Shown piece by piece: positions 49,298 to 56,803 of a stretch of 64,000 bases of DNA (the stretch's first letter is position 1; each line of letters begins with the position of its first letter). The notes beneath the pieces are model-generated. The model searched no databases. It was not told where the DNA came from and saw nothing but the letters and a program-made list of their open reading frames with translations. Both the position numbers and the translations under genes were made by a program. Location: positions 186,001 through 250,000 of the forward strand of contig NZ_FRCX01000007.1 of the NCBI RefSeq assembly GCF_900143065.1, read 5' to 3'. Source of the DNA: Duganella sacchari (GTDB taxonomy: Bacteria > Pseudomonadota > Gammaproteobacteria > Burkholderiales > Burkholderiaceae_D).

Positions 49298-52064
49298 AGT
49301 AGTAGCCCTGGATTTCGTCGCAGCCGCTGCGGCGCAGATAGTCCAGCTGGCTTGCGGTCTCCACGCCTTCCGCAATCACGCGCAGCTTGAGGTTGTGCGC
49401 CAGCGCGATGATGGACACCACAATGGCGGCCTCGTCGCCGTCGATGATGTCACTGATGAAGGAACGGTCGATCTTGAGCACATCGATCGGGAATTTGCGC
49501 AGGTAGGAAAAACTGGAATAGCCGGTGCCGAAATCATCGATGGACAAGGCGACGCCGAGCGCCTTGAGCTTGTGCAGCAGCTCGACCGCCTGCGCCACAT
49601 CGCTCATGAACAGGCCCTCGGTGAGTTCGATGTCCAGGCAGGCCGGCGGCAGGCCGGTTTCCTGCAGCACGTCCGCAATCGAGGCCACCAGATGCGGCTC
49701 GCTGAACTGGCGCGGCGACAGGTTGACGGCCACGCGCAGCATGCCGTGGCCCGCATCCATCCACGCTTTCGCTTGCGCGGCGGCGGTGCGCAGCACCCAG
49801 GCGCCGATATCGACAATGAGGCCGGTCTCTTCCGCCAGGCCGATGAAGCGGCACGGCGCTACCATGCCCAGTTCGGGATGCTGCCAGCGCAACAGCGCTT
49901 CCATGCCCACCACGCGGCCGCTCTGCAAATCCACCTGCGGCTGGTAGTGCAGCACCAATTCCTGCCGCTCCAGCGCGTTGCGCAGCGCGCTTTCGATGCG
50001 CAGCCGCTCGCGCGCCTCTTCGTTCATGGCCGGCTCGTAGAACTGGGTGTTGTTGCGGCCCAGCTTTTTGGCGCGGTACATGGCAATGTCGGCATGCTCG
50101 ATGAGGCGCTGGGCCGGTGTGCCGTCGGCGCCATAGATGGCCACGCCAATCGAGCATGTGACAAAGAACTCTTTGCCCTCAAGCATGACGGGCCGCGTGA
50201 CGGCATGCATGATGCGCTGGGCGGCGTCGTGCGACAGCGCTTCCTCGGGATATTCGGCCAGGATGGCGACGAATTCATCGCCCGACAGGCGCGCCACGGT
50301 GTCGCTGTCGCGCACGCTTTCCTGGAGGCGCTGGGCGACGGTCTTGAGCAACTGGTCGCCGGCCTTGTGGCCGAGGCTGTCGTTGACGAATTTGAAGCGG
50401 TCGAGGTCGATCAGCATGACCCACAGCGGTTTGCCGCTGCGGTTGGCAAACGCCACCGCCTGCGTCAGCCGGTCCTGCAGCAGGACGCGGTTGGGCAGGC
50501 CGGTCAGCACGTCGTGGTGGGCAATATGCTGGATGCGCTGCTCGGCCAGCTTGCGCTCGCTGATTTCGGTGCCGGTGCCACGGTAGCCGCGGAATTTGCC
50601 GTCGCGGTCGAACACCGGTTCGCCGCTGGTGCTGAACCAGTGCACCTGGCCATCGGTGCCGGGCAGCGAATACTCCAGGTTGGTGAAGGGCAGGTGGGAT
50701 TCCAGCGTGGTGCGGTGGTCGCGGCCCCAGCGGTTGTCCCACATCTCCGGATGCAGTTCCCAGCGCGTGCGGCCGAGGAAGCGTTTGGGGTCCTGTTTGC
50801 CTTTGTCGAAGAAGCCGCCCGTGATATTGATGAAGCGGAAGTTTTCATCCTGTTCCCAGTACCAGTCCGAAGACAGCGCCAGCAGGCGGCGGAAGCGGTG
50901 CTCGCTTTCCTGCAAGGCTTCCTCGGTGCGCTTGCGTGCGGCCACGTCTTCGGCCAGCTTGTCGTTGCTGAGCTTGAGTGCCAGCGTACGTTCGTCCACC
51001 AGTTTCTGCACGCGCCTGGAACGTTGCGCCAGCGAGTTGACAAACGCTGTCGTGAGCAGCGTGAACAGCAGGCCGCCGATCAGCGTCGAGATGGAACCCA
51101 GGTGCTGCGGCAGGAACGGACGCGGCAGCGGCGTCACCAGCACGTGCCAGGATTTGCCGGCGGCGTGGAAGCTGCGGGTGTAAGGCTCGCGGTAATCCAC
51201 CGCCAGCCAGCGCTGCACCGCGTTGGGCGCCGGCAGCAGACCGGCAGGTTCGCCGCGGCTGTAGATCAGGTTGGCGGCACTGAGGTCATCGCCGATGTAG
51301 ACTTGCAGCATGAGCTCGCGGTCGTCGAGCAAGTCATTGGCCAGCAGGATTTTGTGGATCAGGTCGGCGGAGCGGATGACGGCGCTGGTGTTGCCGACCC
51401 AGGCCGCGCGGCGCCGTTCGATGGTGTTCAATTCCGCGCCCTGGCGGTAGACCGGCAGCATCATCACAAAGCCCTTTTGCGTGCCGCGTTCCTGCTGTAG
51501 CCGCATCAGCGGCGTGGTGCGGGCCTGGGCGCTGTCCACGGCCTCGTTCATGACCCGCAGCATCGGCGCGATCGAGGCCACATCCAGGCCGAAGGCGGGC
51601 TCGTTGCCTTCCAGCGGTTCCAGGTAGTCCACGATCACGTGCTGTGGGCGCGCATCCATGGGGCGGTTGCCGGTGTCGTGCAGGCGGTAGCCGGGCGACT
51701 GTTTCTGCATCTCCGCTTCCAGCCGGCGCGCGCCCGCCTCGTCCAGCACGCGGTGGAAATTGAAAGCTTGTACAAATGGATAACGTTCCAGCAGTGGCTG
51801 GGTAAAGCTGGCAAACTGCTCGCGGCTGACAGTACCCATCGACCTGAACAGGCCATTGAGGATGGTGACCAGTTCCAGCGTATCGTCCATGCCACGCCGG
51901 ATGGCGGCCGCGCGCGCCTGGCCGCGCTGCTGGAAGCTCAGTTCCATCTTGCTGTATTCCAGCGCGTTGACGGCAATGAACAACAAGGCGGTGACGGACA
52001 GCCCGGTCAGCAAGGTCAGCATGGCCGCCACGGATACTCTGGAGGACTTGCGGGAAGACGGCAT
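49221..52064 (-). CDS. CHASE-PAS-GGDEF-EAL cyclic-di-GMP protein
   Basis: 947 residues: membrane helix 12-32, periplasmic CHASE domain (about 75-300), second helix (about 325-345), PAS (about 390-510), GGDEF (about 520-690) and EAL (about 700-940). The GGDEF signature reads LSGDEFVAI and the first metal motif DLDRFKFVND is intact, so GTP turnover is possible. The EAL half has EALLRW and DDFGTGYSS, so it can probably hydrolyse c-di-GMP. Net activity is not predictable. Inner membrane. Its 3' end overlaps the SET gene. Confidence 0.93.
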   Translation of the reverse strand: MPSSRKSSRVSVAAMLTLLTGLSVTALLFIAVNALEYSKMELSFQQRGQARAAAIRRGMDDTLELVTILNGLFRSMGTVSREQFASFTQPLLERYPFVQAFNFHRVLDEAGARRLEAEMQKQSPGYRLHDTGNRPMDARPQHVIVDYLEPLEGNEPAFGLDVASIAPMLRVMNEAVDSAQARTTPLMRLQQERGTQKGFVMMLPVYRQGAELNTIERRRAAWVGNTSAVIRSADLIHKILLANDLLDDRELMLQVYIGDDLSAANLIYSRGEPAGLLPAPNAVQRWLAVDYREPYTRSFHAAGKSWHVLVTPLPRPFLPQHLGSISTLIGGLLFTLLTTAFVNSLAQRSRRVQKLVDERTLALKLSNDKLAEDVAARKRTEEALQESEHRFRRLLALSSDWYWEQDENFRFINITGGFFDKGKQDPKRFLGRTRWELHPEMWDNRWGRDHRTTLESHLPFTNLEYSLPGTDGQVHWFSTSGEPVFDRDGKFRGYRGTGTEISERKLAEQRIQHIAHHDVLTGLPNRVLLQDRLTQAVAFANRSGKPLWVMLIDLDRFKFVNDSLGHKAGDQLLKTVAQRLQESVRDSDTVARLSGDEFVAILAEYPEEALSHDAAQRIMHAVTRPVMLEGKEFFVTCSIGVAIYGADGTPAQRLIEHADIAMYRAKKLGRNNTQFYEPAMNEEARERLRIESALRNALERQELVLHYQPQVDLQSGRVVGMEALLRWQHPELGMVAPCRFIGLAEETGLIVDIGAWVLRTAAAQAKAWMDAGHGMLRVAVNLSPRQFSEPHLVASIADVLQETGLPPACLDIELTEGLFMSDVAQAVELLHKLKALGVALSIDDFGTGYSSFSYLRKFPIDVLKIDRSFISDIIDGDEAAIVVSIIALAHNLKLRVIAEGVETASQLDYLRRSGCDEIQGYYFSPALPVADFELLLQQGRALQAALA

Positions 52065-52183
52065 GACGCGCTTTCCAGAGGCAAGAGTGGCGGGACACGG
52101 GCAGGAGCTGGGGCCGCAGGGTTGATTCTAGTGTGTCACAAAAAATGTCCCGCCGACAGACGCATGTGTCAAATAACCACGGT

Positions 52184-52918
52184 CTAGGCGCGGCGCAATT
52201 TCCGCACCACCCAGTGCGCCAGCAGACGGTTGAGCAGCGGCAGCGCCAGGCCGCCGGTGCGCGCCACCTTGCGCTGCATGGCCATGGCGGGCGAATGGCC
52301 GCCGCCCTTGACGGCAAACAGGATGCGGTTGTTGCCGGCAATGCCGGGAAACCAGCAGATGTGACCGTGGAAGGTCTGGCGCAGGCGCCGCAGCATGGTG
52401 TTGTAGAGCGGGTCGTAGCTGAAGATATTGGTCACCATCACGCCGCCGGGGCGCAGGGCGCGGCGGCAGTCGGCGTAAAAGCCGGCGCTGCCCAGCGCGG
52501 GCGGCAGGCCGTCGGCGTCAAAACCGTCCACCAGCAGCACGTCGGCACTGTTGTCCAGTTGTGACATGTAGGCCACGGCGTCGGCCTGGATCACCTGGAA
52601 GCGGGCGTTGTCGCGCGGGATGGCGAACTGCTCACGCAGCGCGATCACGTCCGGGTTCAGTTCCAGCACCGTGATGCGGGCTTGCGGCAGGTAGCGGTAG
52701 CAAAACTTGGCCAGCGAGCCGCCGCCCAGGCCCACCATGACGATGTGGCCGGGCTGGGGGTGAAACAGCACAAAGCACATCATGGCGCGCACATAGCTGA
52801 GCACCAGATCGTCCGGGCGCGACAGGCGCATCTCGCTTTGCACCATGCCGGGCTGGAATTCCAGCAGGCGTTTGTCGCCGTGCGTGCGGACTTGGGGGCG
52901 GTGGATGGGCGGCGTCAA
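52184..52918 (-). CDS. Spermidine-synthase-like methyltransferase
   Basis: 244 residues of the Rossmann-type polyamine-synthase family. VMVGLGGGSLAKFCYRYLP is the nucleotide-binding loop, ITVLELNPDVIAL the acidic strand end, DVLLVDGFDADGLPPAL the catalytic loop and FYADCRRALRPGGVMVTNIF the C-terminal core. The N-terminal tetramerisation hairpin of true SpeE is short. It may act on polyamines or on another nucleophile; the call to the superfamily is firm, the reaction is not. Confidence 0.85.
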   Translation of the reverse strand: MTPPIHRPQVRTHGDKRLLEFQPGMVQSEMRLSRPDDLVLSYVRAMMCFVLFHPQPGHIVMVGLGGGSLAKFCYRYLPQARITVLELNPDVIALREQFAIPRDNARFQVIQADAVAYMSQLDNSADVLLVDGFDADGLPPALGSAGFYADCRRALRPGGVMVTNIFSYDPLYNTMLRRLRQTFHGHICWFPGIAGNNRILFAVKGGGHSPAMAMQRKVARTGGLALPLLNRLLAHWVVRKLRRA

Positions 52919-53012
52919 GTTTTGTTGTATGGTGGATTTACCCAGGGAATTTATAGTAGCATGGCGTTAGCACAGGCCTGCCCCTCTGGCGGCCAACTTG
53001 GAGAGAGATACG

Positions 53013-53288
53013 ATGTTTTTAGACCACCCAACGCTTACCGCCACCAACAGCTTTACCGAGCCGGACCGCCTGGAGCGCCTGACGCGCGTGTACGGTTACG
53101 TGGCGGCCCTGGCCGACCTGGCCGGCAAGCAGAGTTTTATCGAAAAAGTCAGCCAGCTGCACGACCATAAAGGCACGCTGATCGTGTTCTGGCATGATGC
53201 GCCGACCGAAGACGAAAAAGCCTACTTCACCCAAGCCTGGTCCAGCAAGATGGGCGATGGCAGCACCAACGTCGAGCACGAGGTCTGA
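53013..53288 (+). CDS. Hypothetical 91-residue protein
   Basis: GGAGAGAG precedes ATG 53013. The protein is soluble and acidic, without signal peptide or membrane helix: LERLTRVYGYVAALADLAGKQSFIEKVSQLHDHKGTLIVFWHDAP. This looks like a helical start followed by a strand (TLIVFWHD) as in small alpha-beta domains. Co-directional with the GGDEF gene 14 bases on. Family not recognised. Confidence 0.7.
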   Translation: MFLDHPTLTATNSFTEPDRLERLTRVYGYVAALADLAGKQSFIEKVSQLHDHKGTLIVFWHDAPTEDEKAYFTQAWSSKMGDGSTNVEHEV

Positions 53289-53302
53289 TCCCGGCTGCGG
53301 TC

Positions 53303-54481
53303 ATGGATACAAAAACCTTGCTGTTGGCGCTGGCACTGGGCAATCTCAGCCTGTGCGCAGCGCTGTTCTTTTTTGCGCTCGAAGCGCGCCGTAGCGGTCA
53401 GGCGGCGCGTGTCCACGCCACCTGGGCCTGGGCCAAGCAATGCCAGGCCGTGGCCTGGGGACTGTTGTATTTCCGCGGCGTTCTGCCGGATTTTCTGACC
53501 ATCCCGTTTGCCAACGCCGTGCTGTTTGCCGGTTTTGCGCTGGATGCGTCCGCACTGTGGGAGCAGGCCGGCCGCCGCGTGTGGCGGCAATACCTGCTGC
53601 CGGCGCTGGGCGCGGCCATCGGCGTGTACGTCGGCGCCTGGCTGCTGCAGCTGCCCGCCGGCGGACGGATTGCGATTGCCTCGGTGGCGGCGGGCTTGTT
53701 CTTCCTGGCCGGTACCGCCGCCCTGGGACGGGGCTGGAGCAGCGGCACCCTGTTGCGCCGTTATCTGGTGGTGTCCATGCTGGTGTTGACCGCTGCGGTG
53801 GTGGCGCGCGGCCTGTGGTCGCTGTTGCCGGAGGGCGTCAGCTGGCTGAATCCCTCGGTGGTGCAGGGCGCGGGACTGGCCGCGCTGTACCTGATGATGC
53901 TGGGGAACGCCTTCGGCTACCTGCTGCTGGCGCGCGAGCAGGCGCAGGGCGAGCTGGCGCGGCTGGAATCGGTGGATGCGCTGACCGATGTGCCCAACCG
54001 CCGCGGTTTCTACCAGGTGCTGACGCCGTGGATTGCGCTGGCGCGCCGACCCGGCACGCCGACCGCGCTGATTATCCTGAACCTGGACCAGTTCAAGCGC
54101 GTCAACGACAGCTATGGCCATCCGGCCGGCGACATGGTGCTCAAGGCCATGGTGGACGTGTGCAAAAAACAACTGCGCGACTCCGACCAGATGGGCCGCC
54201 TGGGCGGCGCCGAATTTGCCATCCTGCTGCCGCGCACCGCGCTGGAAGATGCCAGCATGGTGGCCGAACGTATCCGCAACGCCGTGGCAGCGCTGCCGGT
54301 CAAGGCGGAAAAGGCCATCATCAACATGACCGCCAGCCTTGGCGTGACAATTATCCGTGCCGAAGACAGCACCGTAAGCCTGTTCAAGCGCGCCGACGAG
54401 GCGCTGCAGGCGGCCAAGCAGGCGGGCCGCAACCGTGTGGTAGAAGCGCAAAACAGCGGTACCATGGAAGCCTGGTCATGA
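53303..54481 (+). CDS. Membrane protein with degenerate GGDEF domain
   Basis: 392 residues. About six to seven membrane helices in the first 215 form a MHYT/MASE-like sensor, followed by a GGDEF domain (about 225-385). The signature reads LGGAEFAILLP, with Ala at 303 where the metal-binding Asp/Glu should be. The first metal-binding Asp is also changed: LNLDQFKRVND has Asn at 260 where cyclases have DxDxFKxxND. With both metal ligands altered, cyclase activity is doubtful and a GTP-sensing or docking role more likely. The rest of the fold (DALTDVPNRRGF, NMTASLGVT) is preserved. Confidence 0.9.
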   Translation: MDTKTLLLALALGNLSLCAALFFFALEARRSGQAARVHATWAWAKQCQAVAWGLLYFRGVLPDFLTIPFANAVLFAGFALDASALWEQAGRRVWRQYLLPALGAAIGVYVGAWLLQLPAGGRIAIASVAAGLFFLAGTAALGRGWSSGTLLRRYLVVSMLVLTAAVVARGLWSLLPEGVSWLNPSVVQGAGLAALYLMMLGNAFGYLLLAREQAQGELARLESVDALTDVPNRRGFYQVLTPWIALARRPGTPTALIILNLDQFKRVNDSYGHPAGDMVLKAMVDVCKKQLRDSDQMGRLGGAEFAILLPRTALEDASMVAERIRNAVAALPVKAEKAIINMTASLGVTIIRAEDSTVSLFKRADEALQAAKQAGRNRVVEAQNSGTMEAWS

Positions 54482-54485
54482 AGCT

Positions 54486-54515
54486 GTCACAAACACGGCT
54501 TATCGTGCTTATAAT
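54486..54515 (+). promoter_or_regulatory. Promoter of ppx
   Basis: Perfect -10 TATAAT (54510-54515) with -35 GTCACA (54486-54491, 4/6) 18 bases upstream, just after the preceding stop codon. Confidence 0.45.
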
Positions 54516-54562
54516 GGTGTAAATCGTTTAGTCAGATTTTTAGCGCGGAGCCTTCCTTTCAT

Positions 54563-56017
54563 ATGTATGCAGCAGTAGACCTGGGTTCCAACAGTTTTCG
54601 CCTCCACATCGGCAAGCATGATGGCGAGGCCATACGCGTCCTGAAAAGCGTGCGCGAACCGATACGTCTGGCCGCCGGGCTGGACAAGGACGGCAACCTG
54701 ACGCCGGCCGCCATGCAGTCGGCGCTCAACTGCCTCAAAAATTTCCGCATCGTGCTGGCCGCCTACAAGCTGGACGCCGTGCGCGTGGTGGCGACGTCCG
54801 CGATGCGCGTGGCGCGCAACTCCGCCGCCTTTTTGCCGGAGGCCGAACTGGCCATCGGCTACCCGATCGAGATTATCTCCGGCGAGGAAGAGGGCCGTCT
54901 GATCTACATGGGCGTGGCCCATGCGGTCGCCCTGCCGGGCGAACGCCGCCTGGTCATCGACATCGGCGGCGGCTCCACCGAGCTGATACTGGGGCGTGGC
55001 CAGGAAATTGAACGGGTCGAGTCGTTCAGCGTGGGCACCGTCAAGCAAAGCCTGTCGTTCTTCATCGGCGGCCGTGTGGACGCGCCCTCGTTTGAGGCGG
55101 CCATCCTGTCGGCGCGCAGCCATTTCGAGGATGCGGCGCCGCCGTATCATCCGCAGTTCTGGAAGCAGTGCTACGGCTCGTCCGGCACCGCGCGTACGAT
55201 TGCCGACATCATCATCAAGAACGGCCTGGGACGCGAAGTGAATGCGGACTCGCTGGAGGCGCTGAAACAGCACTTCATCACCTGTGGCCACATCAGCAAA
55301 ATCGATATGGCGGGCCTCAAGCCGGACCGCGCGTCCACCATCATCGGCGGCCTGGCGATCCTGATTGCGCTGGTGAGCGAGCTGGATATCCCGGTCGTGA
55401 TACCGATTGAAGCCGGCCTGCGCATGGGCGTCATGTGGGACTTGCACCTGCGTTCCACCAAGCGTGACCGCCGCGAACAGTCGGTGCAAGGCTGCATGCA
55501 GCGCTTCCACGTCGATGAGCGCCGCGCCCACCGTGTGGCCAACGACGCGCTGGCACTGTATGCGCAGACCAAGCCGGCCTCCGAGCAGTACGGCCGCCAT
55601 CTGTACTGGAGCGCACTGCTGCACGAAATGGGCATGGTGGTGTCGCACACGGGCTATCACAAGCACGCCGCCTATATCATCGAGAATGCCGACCTGCCGG
55701 GCTTCACGGCGCGCGAACAGCGCACCATGAGCCGTCTGATCGTCGGCCACAAGGGCAACCTGCGCAAGGTGGCCGAGGTGCTGACCGACCCCGATTTCGC
55801 CAAGGCGATCGTGGCGCTGCGTTTGTCGGTGCTGTTCATGCACTCGCGCATCGATATCGACTTCACGCAGATCAAGCTGCGCTTCAAGAGCCGTATCGAG
55901 CTGGAGATCCGCCGCGAATGGGTGGCGGAGCATCCGACCCTGTCCTATTGGCTGGAGAAGGAACAGGAGCAGTGGGACGAGGTGGGTGTAGACTTCAGCA
56001 TCCGCACCAGCGGCTAA
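54563..56017 (+). CDS. ppx: Exopolyphosphatase (Ppx/GppA family)
   Basis: 484 residues. Actin-fold motifs: VDLGSNSFRLHIG (phosphate-1), VVATSAMRVARN, EIISGEEEGRLIYMGV and LVIDIGGGSTELILG (phosphate-2). A C-terminal HD-like helical part follows (LLHEMGMVVSHTGYHKHAAYII). Releases phosphate from polyphosphate, and family members may also cleave pppGpp. Preceded by its own promoter. Followed closely by the SBP-kinase operon, 12 bases from stop to start. Confidence 0.92.
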   Translation: MYAAVDLGSNSFRLHIGKHDGEAIRVLKSVREPIRLAAGLDKDGNLTPAAMQSALNCLKNFRIVLAAYKLDAVRVVATSAMRVARNSAAFLPEAELAIGYPIEIISGEEEGRLIYMGVAHAVALPGERRLVIDIGGGSTELILGRGQEIERVESFSVGTVKQSLSFFIGGRVDAPSFEAAILSARSHFEDAAPPYHPQFWKQCYGSSGTARTIADIIIKNGLGREVNADSLEALKQHFITCGHISKIDMAGLKPDRASTIIGGLAILIALVSELDIPVVIPIEAGLRMGVMWDLHLRSTKRDRREQSVQGCMQRFHVDERRAHRVANDALALYAQTKPASEQYGRHLYWSALLHEMGMVVSHTGYHKHAAYIIENADLPGFTAREQRTMSRLIVGHKGNLRKVAEVLTDPDFAKAIVALRLSVLFMHSRIDIDFTQIKLRFKSRIELEIRREWVAEHPTLSYWLEKEQEQWDEVGVDFSIRTSG

Positions 56018-56029
56018 CCAGGAGGCCCT

Positions 56030-56803
56030 ATGAGCGGCAGGATTACTTGCTATTTCGCTTGCATCTTGCTAGTCCTGTCCTTGCCTTTGCCTGCTACGGC
56101 TAGGGAAACCATCAAGCTGTGTTTTGAAGCGCAGGATGTGAAGCCGTGGCGTACGGAGCAGGGCGGCGGCCTCAATTTCGATCTGCTCAAGCTGGTCGAG
56201 CAGCGGCTCGACATCCAGTTCGATTTTCAAAGCATTCCGTGGAAGCGCTGCCTGGCGCAGCTCAAGGCCAATGCGGTGGATGGCGCGTTTGCCGTCAGCT
56301 ATAAACCGGACCGGCGCGAGCTGGGGGAATATCCGGGTGGCGAAAGCATCGATGCCGGCAAACGTATGCACACCGATACCTATGTTGTCCTGCGCCGCAA
56401 AGGCAGCAAGGTGGAATGGGATGGCAAGCATTTCACCAATCTGGATGGCGCCATCGGCTTCCAGCTGGGCTACTCGGTGGGCGATGTGCTGCGCGCGCAG
56501 AATCTGGAAGTGGACGAGGGCAGCCAGCGGGCCGACGAACTGGCGCGCAAGCTGCTGGCCGGCCGCCTGGCTGCGGCGGCAGTCGGCGGCAGCGATGCGG
56601 CGGGCCTGATGCGCGGGCCACTGGCATCGAAGCTTGAACAACTGCCTATCCCCATCATTGAAAAACCGTACTTCCTGATCCTGTCGCATGCGCTGGTGGC
56701 CTCCCGGCCGGAGCTGGCGGCACGCATCTGGAACGCGATTGAACAGGCGCGCAACAGCCCGGGCTACAAGAAGCTGGCGCAAGCCCAAGGAGTTCGTCAT
56801 TGA
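56030..56803 (+). CDS. Periplasmic solute-binding protein (SBP_bac_3 type)
   Basis: 257 residues. Signal peptide to about residue 24 (ILLVLSLPLPATA), then a two-lobed fold: LCFEAQDVKPWRTEQGGGLNFDLLKLVEQRL, IPWKRCLAQLKANAVDGAFAVSYKPDR and FQLGYSVGDVLRAQ. AGGAGG precedes ATG. No ABC permease or ATPase gene is nearby; instead a hybrid kinase follows on the same strand. The binding protein probably presents a ligand to that kinase. The stop TGA overlaps the presumed kinase start. Confidence 0.88.
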   Translation: MSGRITCYFACILLVLSLPLPATARETIKLCFEAQDVKPWRTEQGGGLNFDLLKLVEQRLDIQFDFQSIPWKRCLAQLKANAVDGAFAVSYKPDRRELGEYPGGESIDAGKRMHTDTYVVLRRKGSKVEWDGKHFTNLDGAIGFQLGYSVGDVLRAQNLEVDEGSQRADELARKLLAGRLAAAAVGGSDAAGLMRGPLASKLEQLPIPIIEKPYFLILSHALVASRPELAARIWNAIEQARNSPGYKKLAQAQGVRH

